Shown here: positions 16,202 to 24,303 of the stretch, in pieces
Layout of the letters: every line of letters begins with the position of its first letter
Position numbering within the stretch: the first letter of the stretch is position 1
Assembly: GCF_025809055.1 (NCBI RefSeq)
Contig: NZ_CP075529.1
Location: 1,488,001 to 1,552,000, forward strand
Source: Devosia sp.
Lineage (GTDB): Bacteria; Pseudomonadota; Alphaproteobacteria; Rhizobiales; Devosiaceae
Direction: 5' to 3'
Length of the DNA stretch: 64,000 nt
Notes under the pieces: model-generated
The model's input: only the letters and a program-made list of their open reading frames with translations
Database searches by the model: none
What the model was told of the DNA's origin: nothing
Position numbers and translations under genes: made by a program

Positions 16202-17092
16202 TTACTCGGCTGCGGCCTGTTTCGGGGTCACGGCCCGTGCATAGGCGTCGATCAGCGTGCGGCAGGCTTCGGCAGGAGCAAACTTGTACTCGCCAATCAG
16301 CGACACCGGCGTCACTTCCGCCGCCGTGCCGGTCAGGAAGCACTCGTCGAACTGGCTGAGTTCTTCCGGCTTGATATGGCGCTCGGTGACCGTATAGCCG
16401 TTTTCCTTGGCCAACCCGATCAGCGTCTGCCGCGTGATGCCGTTGAGGATGCAATCGGGGATCGGCGTGGTAATGTCCTTGCCCTTGACGAAGAACACAT
16501 TGGCGCCGGTCGCCTCGGCCACATAGCCGCGATAGTCCAGCATCAGCGCGTCGGCATAGCCATTGGCCATGGCCGCGTCCTTGCTGAGCGTGCAGATCAT
16601 GTAGAGGCCCGCAGCCTTGGCCGAAGACGGGATGGTCTCGGGCGACGGGCGCTTCCACTTGCTCCATTCGAGGCGAATGCCCTTGAGCTTTTCCTCGACG
16701 GAGAAATAACTCGGCCACACCCAGGCGGCGATGGCCACATGCACGGTGTTCTTGCGGGCCGGCACCGAAAGCTCTTCCGAGCCGCGCCAGGCGACCGGGC
16801 GCACATAGGCGTCGACCAGGCCGTTCTTTTCGAGCACGAGCTGCTTGGCGGCTTCGATTTCATCCACCGAATAGGGGAAGGGCATGTCGAGCGTTGCGGC
16901 CGAGCGGATCAGGCGCTCGGTGTGTTCGCGGGATTTGAAAATCTCCCCGCCATAGGCGCGCTCGCCCTCGAATACGGAACTGGCATAGTGAAGCCCGTGC
17001 GTCAGCACGTGGACCTTCGCGTCCTTCCAGGGTTTGAGTTCGCCATCAAACCAGATCCAGCCATCGCGCTGGTCCATCGGCAGGCCTGCCAT
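16202..17092 (-). CDS. ilvE: Branched-chain amino acid aminotransferase
   Basis: A 296-residue fold-type IV PLP enzyme that interconverts Leu, Ile and Val with their 2-keto acids. The N-terminus WFDGELKPW and THGLHYASSVFEGERAY matches IlvE. The PLP lysine lies in SSAKAAGLYM, the LDYRGYVAEATGANVFFVK segment is standard, and FDECFLTGTAAEVTPV marks the C-terminal cofactor-binding loop. A MarR-type gene is divergent, 130 bp away, an arrangement frequent in rhizobia, and may control it. A strong terminator follows. Confidence 0.95.
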   Translation of the reverse strand: MAGLPMDQRDGWIWFDGELKPWKDAKVHVLTHGLHYASSVFEGERAYGGEIFKSREHTERLIRSAATLDMPFPYSVDEIEAAKQLVLEKNGLVDAYVRPVAWRGSEELSVPARKNTVHVAIAAWVWPSYFSVEEKLKGIRLEWSKWKRPSPETIPSSAKAAGLYMICTLSKDAAMANGYADALMLDYRGYVAEATGANVFFVKGKDITTPIPDCILNGITRQTLIGLAKENGYTVTERHIKPEELSQFDECFLTGTAAEVTPVSLIGEYKFAPAEACRTLIDAYARAVTPKQAAAE

Positions 17093-17222
17093 GATTCCTC
17101 TCCAGAAACTTATTTACGCCGCATCGTCGCGGCTGCTTGCGCCAATCATGCATCAGCGCCAAACCCTTGGCAAACCAGAACGCCTTTGGGATAAGTCCTG
17201 AAGCTGTAGCGATGGGGTGACA

Positions 17223-17741
17223 ATGCCAGCAGACGAAAAAAATGTCAACAAGGCTGACATAAATTCCGCCATCGCGGATCACGCCCATTTGCCGCTCGAC
17301 ATCATGGGCCTGTTTTTCTTCGCCTATCGCGACTTTACCGGCGACGCCGATGCCCTGCTCGACCGCCAGGGCTTCGGCCGGGCCCATCACCGCGTGCTCT
17401 ATTTCGTCAATCTGCGGCCCGGAATGCCGGTGGCCGACCTGCTCGATATCCTGAAAATCACCAAGCAAAGCCTGGCCCGCGTGCTGCGCCAGTTGATCGA
17501 TCACGGCTATGTCGAACAGAAAACCGGCCGCACCGACCGGAGGCAGCGCCTGCTCTATGCAACCGAAAAGGGCCGGTCCTTCTTTGCCAACCTGTCCGTG
17601 ACCCAGGCCAGCCGCATCAATGCCTCGATGGCCGCCCTGCCACCGGAGGCCGCCGCCCAGGTGCGCCGGTTCCTCGTCGGCATGGTCGACCCCGCCGACC
17701 ACGCCGTCCTCGATCGCCTGCGCCTGACAGATAAGCTGTAG
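17223..17741 (+). CDS. MarR-family transcriptional regulator
   Basis: A 172-residue winged-helix protein with recognition helix ITKQSLARVLRQLIDHGYV and a wing containing GRTDRRQRLL, the DRR motif of MarR proteins. The ATG at 17223 follows GGGGTG, so a GTG six bases earlier is less likely. It is divergent from ilvE and shares its upstream region, so it may regulate ilvE or itself. I could not see a clean palindrome between them, only an imperfect one around ATGCAT. Confidence 0.88.
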   Translation: MPADEKNVNKADINSAIADHAHLPLDIMGLFFFAYRDFTGDADALLDRQGFGRAHHRVLYFVNLRPGMPVADLLDILKITKQSLARVLRQLIDHGYVEQKTGRTDRRQRLLYATEKGRSFFANLSVTQASRINASMAALPPEAAAQVRRFLVGMVDPADHAVLDRLRLTDKL

Positions 17742-17771
17742 AGCGTATCACCCTCAAACCGAACCATCACC

Positions 17772-17920
17772 TCCATCGCCCCCTCTCCCCTCAGGGGAGA
17801 GGATGGGGTGAGGGGTGAAAACCTCTCGGCAAGAACGCGAGTGTGAACCCCTCATCCGGCGCTTCGCGCCACCTTCTCCCCTCAGGGGAGAAGGGAAAGG
17901 CTCCGCCGTTTCAGTCCTAT
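17772..17920. repeat. GC hairpin repeat, about 150 bp
   Basis: A copy of the family: CCCCTCTCCCCTCAGGGGAGAGG at one end, AACCCCTCATCCGGCGCTTC in the middle and CTTCTCCCCTCAGGGGAGAAGG at the other end, then AAAGGCTCCG. Both ends fold into their own hairpins. It lies between the convergent MarR and proC genes. Confidence 0.8.
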
Positions 17921-17930
17921 CCTGAGCGGC

Positions 17931-18752
17931 CTAACCCTGCCCCAGTTCCTCGCTGCGCTTGCGCGCGGCGGCCACGGCCCGCTCCATCAGCGGTGTCAGG
18001 CCATCGGGCGCCATCAGGACGTCGAGCGCCGCCGCGGTCGTCCCATTGGGCGAGGTCACGTTCTGCCGCAACACGCTGGCCGGGGCCGGATCGGCCTCCA
18101 TCAGGGCCGCCGCCCCGATCACCGTCTGCCGCGCCAGTTGCATGGCGACATGCTCGGGCAGACCCTGCGCCACGCCGGCCGCCGCCATCGCCTCGACCAG
18201 GTTGAACACATAGGCCGGGCCAGACCCGGACACGGCCGTTACCGCGTCGAGATCGCCTTCCGCCTCGAACCACACCACCGGTCCAGCCGCCGACAACAGC
18301 GCCTCGGCCACGGCACGGTCCGCCTGCCCCACATCGGCTCCGGCCACCGCCCCGGTAATGCCCTTGCCGATCTGGGCGGGCGTATTGGGCATGGTGCGCA
18401 CCACGCGCCCGGTCCCCAGGCCTTCGGACAGACGCTTCAGCGAAATGCCGGCGGCAATCGACAGGATAAGGGTTTGCGCCCCCAGTGCCGGCGCCAGCGT
18501 CTCCATCACCGGGCCGATGATCTGCGGCTTCACCGCCAGAACCAGCACATTGGGCTGCAGCCCGGCTGCCTCGGCATTGATGACCAGGTCGAAATCGGCG
18601 GCGAGGTGGCGGGCGGCATCGCCGGGCGAAGGGTCCACCAGGACCAGGCTCGTCGGCGGCAGGCCCGCCTCGAGCCAGCCGCGTGCCAGGGCCACGCCCA
18701 TCTTGCCGGCGCCCACCAGCATGACAGGACCGATCGAACGCAGATTTGCCAT
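17931..18752 (-). CDS. proC: Pyrroline-5-carboxylate reductase
   Basis: A 273-residue NADPH-dependent enzyme for the last step of proline synthesis. The Rossmann motif VGAGKMGVALARGW is near the N-terminus. VLAVKPQII and RTMPNTPAQIGKG are family hallmarks, and the C-terminal signature is present around SGSGPAYVFNLVEAM and NVTSPNGTTAAALDVL. The start at 18752 gives the usual MANL-type N-terminus. It lies 86 bp after the YbjN gene on the same strand, a conserved pair in this order. Confidence 0.96.
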   Translation of the reverse strand: MANLRSIGPVMLVGAGKMGVALARGWLEAGLPPTSLVLVDPSPGDAARHLAADFDLVINAEAAGLQPNVLVLAVKPQIIGPVMETLAPALGAQTLILSIAAGISLKRLSEGLGTGRVVRTMPNTPAQIGKGITGAVAGADVGQADRAVAEALLSAAGPVVWFEAEGDLDAVTAVSGSGPAYVFNLVEAMAAAGVAQGLPEHVAMQLARQTVIGAAALMEADPAPASVLRQNVTSPNGTTAAALDVLMAPDGLTPLMERAVAAARKRSEELGQG

Positions 18753-18838
18753 CAGAAAAAGCCTTCCGGGAGTGTCGGGGACTTCGCGCCCCTGTTCACG
18801 CCAGCATGAAGACTGCACGCGGTGAAGGCAAGGCCCGC

Positions 18839-19339
18839 TCAGGCCTCGCCGACGGTCTCGAACATCACGTGGCTCAGCGCATCGGCTGCCGATTTTCCGG
18901 CCCAGACGACGAACTGGAAGGCCTGGTAATAGAGATCGCAGCTATCGGTCGCCGAACGCAGCAGCGCCTCGCATTGCTGCGGCGACACATCGGCGCCGCC
19001 GGTCAGCAGGTGCGAATTGCGGAACAGCACCACGCCTTCCTTGTTCCAGATATCGAAATGGCCGATCCACAATTGCTCATTGATCAGGCTGATCAACTGC
19101 TTGATTTCGGCCCGCCGCCCATCGGGCACCTTGAGGTCGAAGGCGCAGGCGATATGCAGGCTTTCCAGGTCCGCCATCCAGTTGAACGACACGTGATAGT
19201 CGCTCCAGCCGCCACGCACCGAAATCGAGATTTCGTCGGCATCCTGGCGCTCGAACGTCCAGTCGTTGATCGCGGCAATGTGTTCCACGAGGTCAACCGG
19301 ATGGGAGCTGCGGTCGGGCTCGAATTCAATCAGAGACAT
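18839..19339 (-). CDS. YbjN-domain protein
   Basis: A 166-residue protein with the YbjN fold, related to type III secretion chaperones. Typical stretches are EHIAAINDWTFERQDADEI, WSDYHVSFNWMADLESLHI and ISLINEQLWIGHFDIWNKEG, closely like the alphaproteobacterial members found next to proC. The cellular role of this group is not established. The ATG at 19339 opens with MSLIEFEP and is preferred over a longer frame whose extension has no family resemblance. It probably forms an operon with proC. Confidence 0.88.
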   Translation of the reverse strand: MSLIEFEPDRSSHPVDLVEHIAAINDWTFERQDADEISISVRGGWSDYHVSFNWMADLESLHIACAFDLKVPDGRRAEIKQLISLINEQLWIGHFDIWNKEGVVLFRNSHLLTGGADVSPQQCEALLRSATDSCDLYYQAFQFVVWAGKSAADALSHVMFETVGEA

Positions 19340-19626
19340 GAACGGTTCCGTGCCTTTTGGGCGCTGGGAGAGTGCAGCGGCCGAGCCGCCAATACCGATG
19401 GAAACACGCACGAGCCGCCGTGGCGGCTTACGAATCGTCCTCCTGGTTGAACCGTACACCGCACCACTGATTCAGGGGACGCGACCGGCGCGGAGAACAT
19501 CATTCTCTTGTGGAAGATGGTCGGCCCGACATGGTTAACGAAGTGTTAAGGCGACGCGCCTTGTCCACACCTGCCGTCTCGTTCCGGCACAGGGTTCCTG
19601 AAAGCGCAACCGCGCTAGACCACAGC

Positions 19627-19694
19627 GTCACTCCCGCGAAAGCGGGAGCCTATGGTTTCAGCAAAACAGGAGGTTCCCGCTTTCGCGGGAATGA
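19627..19694. repeat. Inverted repeat around CCCGCGAAAGCGGG
   Basis: GTCACTCCCGCGAAAGCGGG and its near complement (CCCGCTTTCGCGGGAATGAC) face each other over a spacer of about 27 bases. Each arm is also a palindrome by itself. This is a widespread short repeat type in alphaproteobacteria. Confidence 0.7.
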
Positions 19695-19741
19695 CACTGT
19701 GAAGGGTCACCGGCCCGGTCCATCAGTGAACCGAACTCGCG

Positions 19742-19810
19742 CCTCCATCGCCCCCTCGCCCGTCCGGGGAGAGGGCCGGGGTGAGGGGAGCAAACCTCTC
19801 GGCCACCACT
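19742..19810. repeat. Partial GC hairpin repeat
   Basis: Only the first part of the 150-bp family is present (CTCCATCGCCCCCTCGCC, then GGGGAGAGGGCCGGGGTGAG), ending after CAAACCTCTCGG. Confidence 0.65.
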
Positions 19811-19837
19811 CGCCCCCCATCTGACCAAAAAAGCGAC

Positions 19838-20560
19838 CTAAAACAGCCCCTCGGCGTCGGTCCAGCCGGTCAGCAGCGCCTCGCGCCAGGCCGGAAATCC
19901 ATTGGCCACCGCCATCCCGGCCGCGGCGGCGTGGTCATAGGGCACTGATCGCAGGCTGACGGCAAAGTTCCCGCCCCGCTGCTCGATCAGGCCATAGCGC
20001 GCATCGGGCGAGCCGTGGCCGAATTGCAGCCCGACACTGCCCGGATTGACCACCTGCCGCCCGTCGCGCAGCCGCACCGATCGCGGCAGATGCGTGTGCC
20101 CGCAGACGATGACCGGAAAATCGACGCCCTCGGCCTCGCGGGTCACCGTCTCTTCGTCGGGCAGCACCGTCTGCCGGTCATAGGAATAGCCATCGAGCCA
20201 CATCTGCACATCGCTATTTGGCGTGCCGTGGCAAAGGAACACGTCACGCCCGAAACTGGCCGTGGCCGGCATGGCCGCCAGCCAGTCGATATGGGCCGGG
20301 CTCAGCCGGGCCCTGGCAAACCGGTCCACCGGGTCGAGCTCTTCTGGCCCAAGCTCCGTCAGCCAGCGATCGTGATTGCCGGCGATGATCGGGCCATCCA
20401 GCGCCATCAGCAGATCCGCCGTCGCCGCCGGATCGATGGGCCCGCTCACATGGTCGCCCAGGCACAGGACCGCATCGACATTTTCGCGTGCGATATCGGC
20501 CAGCACCGCCTCGAGCGCCGGCGCATTGCCATGCACATCGGAGATGACGGCGAGCTTCAC
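19838..20560 (-). CDS. Metallophosphoesterase, YfcE/MPP type
   Basis: A 240-residue calcineurin-like phosphoesterase with all metal-binding blocks: DVHGN near the N-terminus, GDHVSGP, GNHDRWL, a later CHGTP, and VCGHTHLPR. Such small soluble enzymes hydrolyse phosphodiesters or phosphomonoesters with two metal ions; the substrate is unknown. It is six bases downstream of the UbiK gene on the same strand, so the two may be cotranscribed. Confidence 0.88.
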   Translation of the reverse strand: MKLAVISDVHGNAPALEAVLADIARENVDAVLCLGDHVSGPIDPAATADLLMALDGPIIAGNHDRWLTELGPEELDPVDRFARARLSPAHIDWLAAMPATASFGRDVFLCHGTPNSDVQMWLDGYSYDRQTVLPDEETVTREAEGVDFPVIVCGHTHLPRSVRLRDGRQVVNPGSVGLQFGHGSPDARYGLIEQRGGNFAVSLRSVPYDHAAAAGMAVANGFPAWREALLTGWTDAEGLF

Positions 20561-20566
20561 CGCTGC

Positions 20567-20812
20567 TTACGGCTTGGCACCGCGCAACGCGGCGAGTTCC
20601 TTGCGCAAGGCCTCGATTTCTTCGCCCTGGACCTGCACCAGCTCGCGCAGCGCGTCAAAATCCTCGCGCTTGACCAGGTCCATGTCATTGACGATCCGCT
20701 GGGCCTGCGACTTGACCACGGTCTCGACCTCGCGGCGCACCCCATCGGCCACCCCCGCCGCGCCGTTCATCAGGCGTCCCAGATCGTCGAAAATCTTGTT
20801 GCTCTGGTTCAT
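20567..20812 (-). CDS. ubiK: UbiK-family accessory factor (BMFP)
   Basis: An 81-residue protein with an amphipathic N-terminal helix (FDDLGRLMNGAAG) and a C-terminal coiled coil (LVKREDFDALRELV and EEIEALRKELAAL). This is the standard build of the brucella membrane-fusogenic/UbiK family, which helps assemble ubiquinone biosynthesis enzymes at the membrane. In related genomes this gene sits beside lgt. Here about 5 kb of other genes separate them. Confidence 0.88.
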   Translation of the reverse strand: MNQSNKIFDDLGRLMNGAAGVADGVRREVETVVKSQAQRIVNDMDLVKREDFDALRELVQVQGEEIEALRKELAALRGAKP

Positions 20813-20986
20813 GGTCCGTCCGTTTCCGAAATCTCTGTTTGTGTTCGATATGTAGGCCAGTCGGCCCATGTTGACCAGTGCGGCGGATTGGCGGCGCAGA
20901 CAGAACCGGCCCGGCCCTGTCGAACCGGGACCGGCCGGCTCGTCGCAGCATGGGAGCCGGCAAGGCTCCGGCTCAGGAGGATCAAC

Positions 20987-21772
20987 ATGCTTTTGAACAA
21001 CAAGGTCGCCGTCGTCTATGGGGGCAGCGGGGCGGTCGGCAGCGCCGTCGCCAGGGCATTTGCCCGCGAAGGCGCCGTGGTTCATCTCGCGGCCCGCCGC
21101 GCCGAAGGCCTGCAGGCGGTTGCCGAAAATATCCGGGCCGCGGGCGGCCGCGCGCATATCGCGACGGTCGATGCCATGGACCGCGCGGCGGTGGCGGCGC
21201 ATCTCAACGAGGTTGCCGCCGCGTCCGGTCCCATCGGCATCGTCTTTGCCGCCATTGATTGGGGCGATGCGCAGGGCAACGACCTCGTCGACCTAGACTA
21301 TGAGCGCTTCGTGCAGCCGGTGCAAAACGGTCTCAAGTCCTGGTTCAACATCGGCACCGAAGCGGCCCGGCTGATGGGCGAGACCGGTGGCGGCGCCATT
21401 ATCGGCTTCACCGCCAATGCCGCCCGCCAGGCCTATAACCAGATGGGCGGTTTTGGGGTCGCCGGTGCGGCAGTCGAGCATTTTCTGCGCCACCTGGCCG
21501 TCGAAGCGGGGCCGAAAGGCGTGCGCTGCTGCTGGGTACGCTCGCCGGGATCGCCCGACACACCCGGCATACGCGAGGTCTGGACCCTTCACGCCAAGGA
21601 GCGCGGCATGACCTTCGACGAACTCCATGCCGAGTTTGCCAAGGACACACCGCTGCGCCACATCGCATCGCTTTCCCAGGTCGCCGACGCCGCGGTACTG
21701 CTGGCCAGCGATCTGGCATCGAGCATGACCGCCACCCTCGCCAACACCACCGGCGGCGGACAACTGGATTGA
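20987..21772 (+). CDS. SDR-family protein lacking the catalytic Tyr-Lys pair
   Basis: A 261-residue short-chain dehydrogenase fold. The cofactor motif VYGGSGAVGSA and the C-terminal LANTTGGGQLD are normal. Where the family has YxxxK, the aligned segment reads FGVAG before AAVEHFLRHLAVE, so Tyr is replaced by Phe and Lys by Gly. The protein may be catalytically dead or use other residues. A strong ribosome site (CAGGAGG) fixes the ATG at 20987. The DUF1428 gene follows 43 bp later and is probably in the same transcript. It is divergent from ubiK. Confidence 0.85.
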   Translation: MLLNNKVAVVYGGSGAVGSAVARAFAREGAVVHLAARRAEGLQAVAENIRAAGGRAHIATVDAMDRAAVAAHLNEVAAASGPIGIVFAAIDWGDAQGNDLVDLDYERFVQPVQNGLKSWFNIGTEAARLMGETGGGAIIGFTANAARQAYNQMGGFGVAGAAVEHFLRHLAVEAGPKGVRCCWVRSPGSPDTPGIREVWTLHAKERGMTFDELHAEFAKDTPLRHIASLSQVADAAVLLASDLASSMTATLANTTGGGQLD

Positions 21773-21815
21773 CCCGGGGCGCGGCGGCCATCCCGCACAA
21801 AAAGAGGAGAACGCG

Positions 21816-22220
21816 ATGTTCAACGACATCACCATCGTGCCGGTGCGGACCGACCGCAAGGCCGCCTATCTCGCCTTTTCGGCCCGCATTGCCGAAATCT
21901 ATCGCGAATACGGGGCCACGCGCATCACCGATTGCTGGCAGTGCCTGGAAGCCAGCAATGAGGCCGATTTCCATGCCGCAGACGCCATGGACACCTACGC
22001 CCCGGGCGACCTCCCCGACATGCGCAGGCTCGCCGGCGCCGCCCCCGACGAAACCGTCGTCATTTCCATCACCGAATGGCCCAGCCAGGCCGTACGCGAC
22101 CGCGCCATCAAGGCAGTCCTCGTCGACCCGCGCATCCAGGCGACCATGAACGAGGACCCCGTATTCGACGGCAAACGCCTGATCGCGGCCGGCTTCGACG
22201 TCGAATACGATCTGCATTGA
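21816..22220 (+). CDS. DUF1428 family protein
   Basis: A 134-residue member of the YbaA/DUF1428 family, a dimeric ferredoxin-like fold with no known reaction. It has the usual N-terminal FARIAEIYREYGA-like region (here FSARIAEIYREYGATR), DCWQC, VVISITEWPS and PVFDGKRLIAAGF. AGAGGAGA lies before the ATG. It follows the SDR gene on the same strand. Confidence 0.88.
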   Translation: MFNDITIVPVRTDRKAAYLAFSARIAEIYREYGATRITDCWQCLEASNEADFHAADAMDTYAPGDLPDMRRLAGAAPDETVVISITEWPSQAVRDRAIKAVLVDPRIQATMNEDPVFDGKRLIAAGFDVEYDLH

Positions 22221-22277
22221 AATGGCGCTGGCGATCGCCGCGGCACGAGAATGCGGAAGCGCTGCGCCCTGGGCCTT

Positions 22278-23159
22278 TCAATCGGCCCCCAATGGAGCAA
22301 ACTCGGCAGATATCCAGCGAATAGTCCGATTTACCGGTCCGCCGGCACCGTCTTGTGTAGCCCAGGACATGAACAGGTACTCACCTGAGCTCAACGGGCC
22401 TCGCCAAACTTCAACCAGCCGACCAGACCGGACTTCGTCGGCGACAAAGTAGTCGGGCGCGATTGCGACGCCGTGCCCGTTGATAGCAGCATCCAGGGCC
22501 AGAGCTGACCGATCGAAGTTCAGTAGGCTCATCTTCGCTTTTTGTCCTGCTGTCCCGCTCAGTCGTTCCCATCGACGGTGCGCGTCCTGCAACAGCGGCA
22601 GCAACAACAGAGCCTCTAACTTGAGCGGGCCATCTGGCCGGGCCAGTTCCGGACTGCACACGGCAACCAGTTGAAGTTCGGTCAGGCGATGCACGTGCTG
22701 ACCCGGAGCGTTTTGAGACGTTCTTGCAGGCCAGATCGCTATTTCGTTTCGACCTAGCCGGCGCCGAAGAAGTTCCTCATGAACTTCTGTCGCGATCGAG
22801 ACGTCTGGAACTTTGGCGGCAAAGCGCCTCATTCGAGGCATCAGCCACCGCGTCGCAAAGGATGCCCCCAGATGCAGGGTCACCTGATCGTCCCTGCGCT
22901 CAAGATCAGCCTGGGCGGTAGCGAGTATCGAAAGCGCCTGGTTGACAGCATCACGGTATTTTTCGCCGTTCGGCGTCAGACGGACGCCGCGAGCTTGCCG
23001 CTCGAACAATGCAACGCCAAGTTCTTCCTCAAGCTGCTTCATGCGCTGGGAAACCGCTCCATGCGATAGCCCCAGGCCCTCTGCCGCGCGTTGGAAATTG
23101 CCGTGTAGTGCGGCAGCGGCGAAGATACGCACAGAGTTGAGATTGACTGTCCGCGCCAA
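22278..23159 (-). CDS. LysR-family transcriptional regulator, GcvA-like
   Basis: A regulator of about 293 residues. The winged helix-turn-helix is at the N-terminus (FAAAALHGNFQRAAEGLGLS then GAVSQRMKQLEEELG), followed by the two-lobed ligand domain (LHLGASFATRWLMPRMRRF, then NGHGVAIAPDYFV). This is the GcvA/AmpR branch. The TTG at 23159 is proposed because it gives the normal distance to the HTH and leaves a promoter space. A TTG at 23237 would add 26 residues. Base composition is visibly less GC-rich than the core genes. It is divergent from the tandem-GNAT and NuoF genes and probably controls them. Confidence 0.85.
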   Translation of the reverse strand: MARTVNLNSVRIFAAAALHGNFQRAAEGLGLSHGAVSQRMKQLEEELGVALFERQARGVRLTPNGEKYRDAVNQALSILATAQADLERRDDQVTLHLGASFATRWLMPRMRRFAAKVPDVSIATEVHEELLRRRLGRNEIAIWPARTSQNAPGQHVHRLTELQLVAVCSPELARPDGPLKLEALLLLPLLQDAHRRWERLSGTAGQKAKMSLLNFDRSALALDAAINGHGVAIAPDYFVADEVRSGRLVEVWRGPLSSGEYLFMSWATQDGAGGPVNRTIRWISAEFAPLGAD

Positions 23160-23184
23160 GACACCCTCAGACGTTAGATTTTCT

Positions 23185-23199
23185 ATTGTCTCATGCAAT
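23185..23199. promoter_or_regulatory. Candidate LysR operator
   Basis: ATTG-N7-CAAT (ATTGTCTCATGCAAT) fits the T-N11-A rule for LysR-type boxes. It lies in the AT-rich space between the LysR gene and the divergent GNAT gene. Confidence 0.45.
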
Positions 23200-23263
23200 T
23201 TTTCTGCTTTGTCAATTGCTTCTGGCACTGCGATCAACGCTTGAAGAAGGAGGGCTCATCGAA

Positions 23264-24292
23264 ATGCCAGCCGAGGTGTTGGACACGACTGTAACTGTCA
23301 GGCCCGCGGGTCCACAGGACGTTGCGGCGATCGCAAATATTCTTCTGCTCGACGCCGGGGAGCGATGTGCGGCGGACCCGGGGCTATGGGGTCTTGTTGG
23401 CAACGCTCAAGAAAAAGTGGTGTCCAGCATCCGGTCAGCGATGAAGGCGGAAACACCGCCATTGCGTCAGCAGTGGCTCGTGGCCGAAGCCGAAGGACAG
23501 ATCGTGGGAGTGACCCATTCGATTCTACTCCCGGTTCCACCAATTTACGCCGGTGAACTCGGGCCGCCGGGACTGATCATGGAAGACTGTCATGTTTCAC
23601 CCGTGGCGCCTCCGTCCACTCGAGAGAAACTCTTTCAAGCCACACAAGCCGATTTGATCGGTGTCGGTGCCAGGCTGCTGCTGGCCTCCAGTGTTGCCGG
23701 TGGCAGCTGGGAAAGTGAGTATGTCGCCCAAGGCTTCGAACCAGTTACACTATACTATGCCAAGACCGGCCTTTGCCTATCGGCCGGACACGCCGACACA
23801 CGACCGGCCACAGAAACGGACGTGACCAAAATCGTCGCATCGAGTGCATTGAACCGGCGAATCCTGCAGGACCTGCACCCCACTTTCTGGAAAACCCACA
23901 AGAACGCAGATGCACACTTCGAAGGTTGGATGAAGCACAGCTTATCCCTCATCGATCGGGACATGTTCGTGGCCGAAACCGGCAACAGATTCGAGGGCTA
24001 CGCAATCTCGCAGCCGGCAACCTGGCTGCATTTCCCAAGTGCGCACGACATATCCGACATCGGTGTAATCGATGACTTTTTTCACGTTGACCTCATGAAT
24101 CCTCCAGGCGCCAGCTCTGGCAATGCGTCGTCCATGGCGCTGCTGGTCGAGGCAGAGGCTGCTCGCCAGGAGCGCGGAGATCGGTCCGTCCTGGTCGTTT
24201 GCCCTGCCGCCTGGCGCGCGAAAATCGACCTGCTCGAGAAGGCCGGATATCGCAAGGCGATCACATGGCTCATCAAGATCATCGGGCAATAG
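23264..24292 (+). CDS. Tandem GNAT-fold acetyltransferase
   Basis: A 342-residue protein containing two GNAT-like halves of about 170 residues. Matching landmarks are [18 protein letters not shown] and [17 protein letters not shown] at the start of each half, [14 protein letters not shown] and [14 protein letters not shown] in the beta-sheet core, and [17 protein letters not shown] and [15 protein letters not shown] at each end. The acetyl-CoA loop is not clear in either half, so activity is uncertain. GAAGGAGGG lies before the ATG. It is divergent from the LysR gene and 11 bases upstream of the NuoF gene, so both are likely one transcript. Codon use is less GC-rich than in neighbours. I do not know its substrate. 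Confidence 0.7.
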   Translation: MPAEVLDTTVTVRPAGPQDVAAIANILLLDAGERCAADPGLWGLVGNAQEKVVSSIRSAMKAETPPLRQQWLVAEAEGQIVGVTHSILLPVPPIYAGELGPPGLIMEDCHVSPVAPPSTREKLFQATQADLIGVGARLLLASSVAGGSWESEYVAQGFEPVTLYYAKTGLCLSAGHADTRPATETDVTKIVASSALNRRILQDLHPTFWKTHKNADAHFEGWMKHSLSLIDRDMFVAETGNRFEGYAISQPATWLHFPSAHDISDIGVIDDFFHVDLMNPPGASSGNASSMALLVEAEAARQERGDRSVLVVCPAAWRAKIDLLEKAGYRKAITWLIKIIGQ

Positions 24293-24303
24293 CGGGTCGA
24301 ACA

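Larger units (their letters stand above)
19340..19837. other. 498-bp intergenic region with two repeats
   Basis: Besides the upstream region of the YbjN gene it holds two repeats listed separately (19627-19694 and 19742-19810). I see no gene or clear terminator in the remainder. Confidence 0.6.

Noticed and set aside
20015..21772. A 585-residue reading for the second SDR protein
   Set aside because: The extra 324 codons run opposite the phosphoesterase and ubiK genes; CAGGAGG and the Rossmann motif fix the start at 20987.
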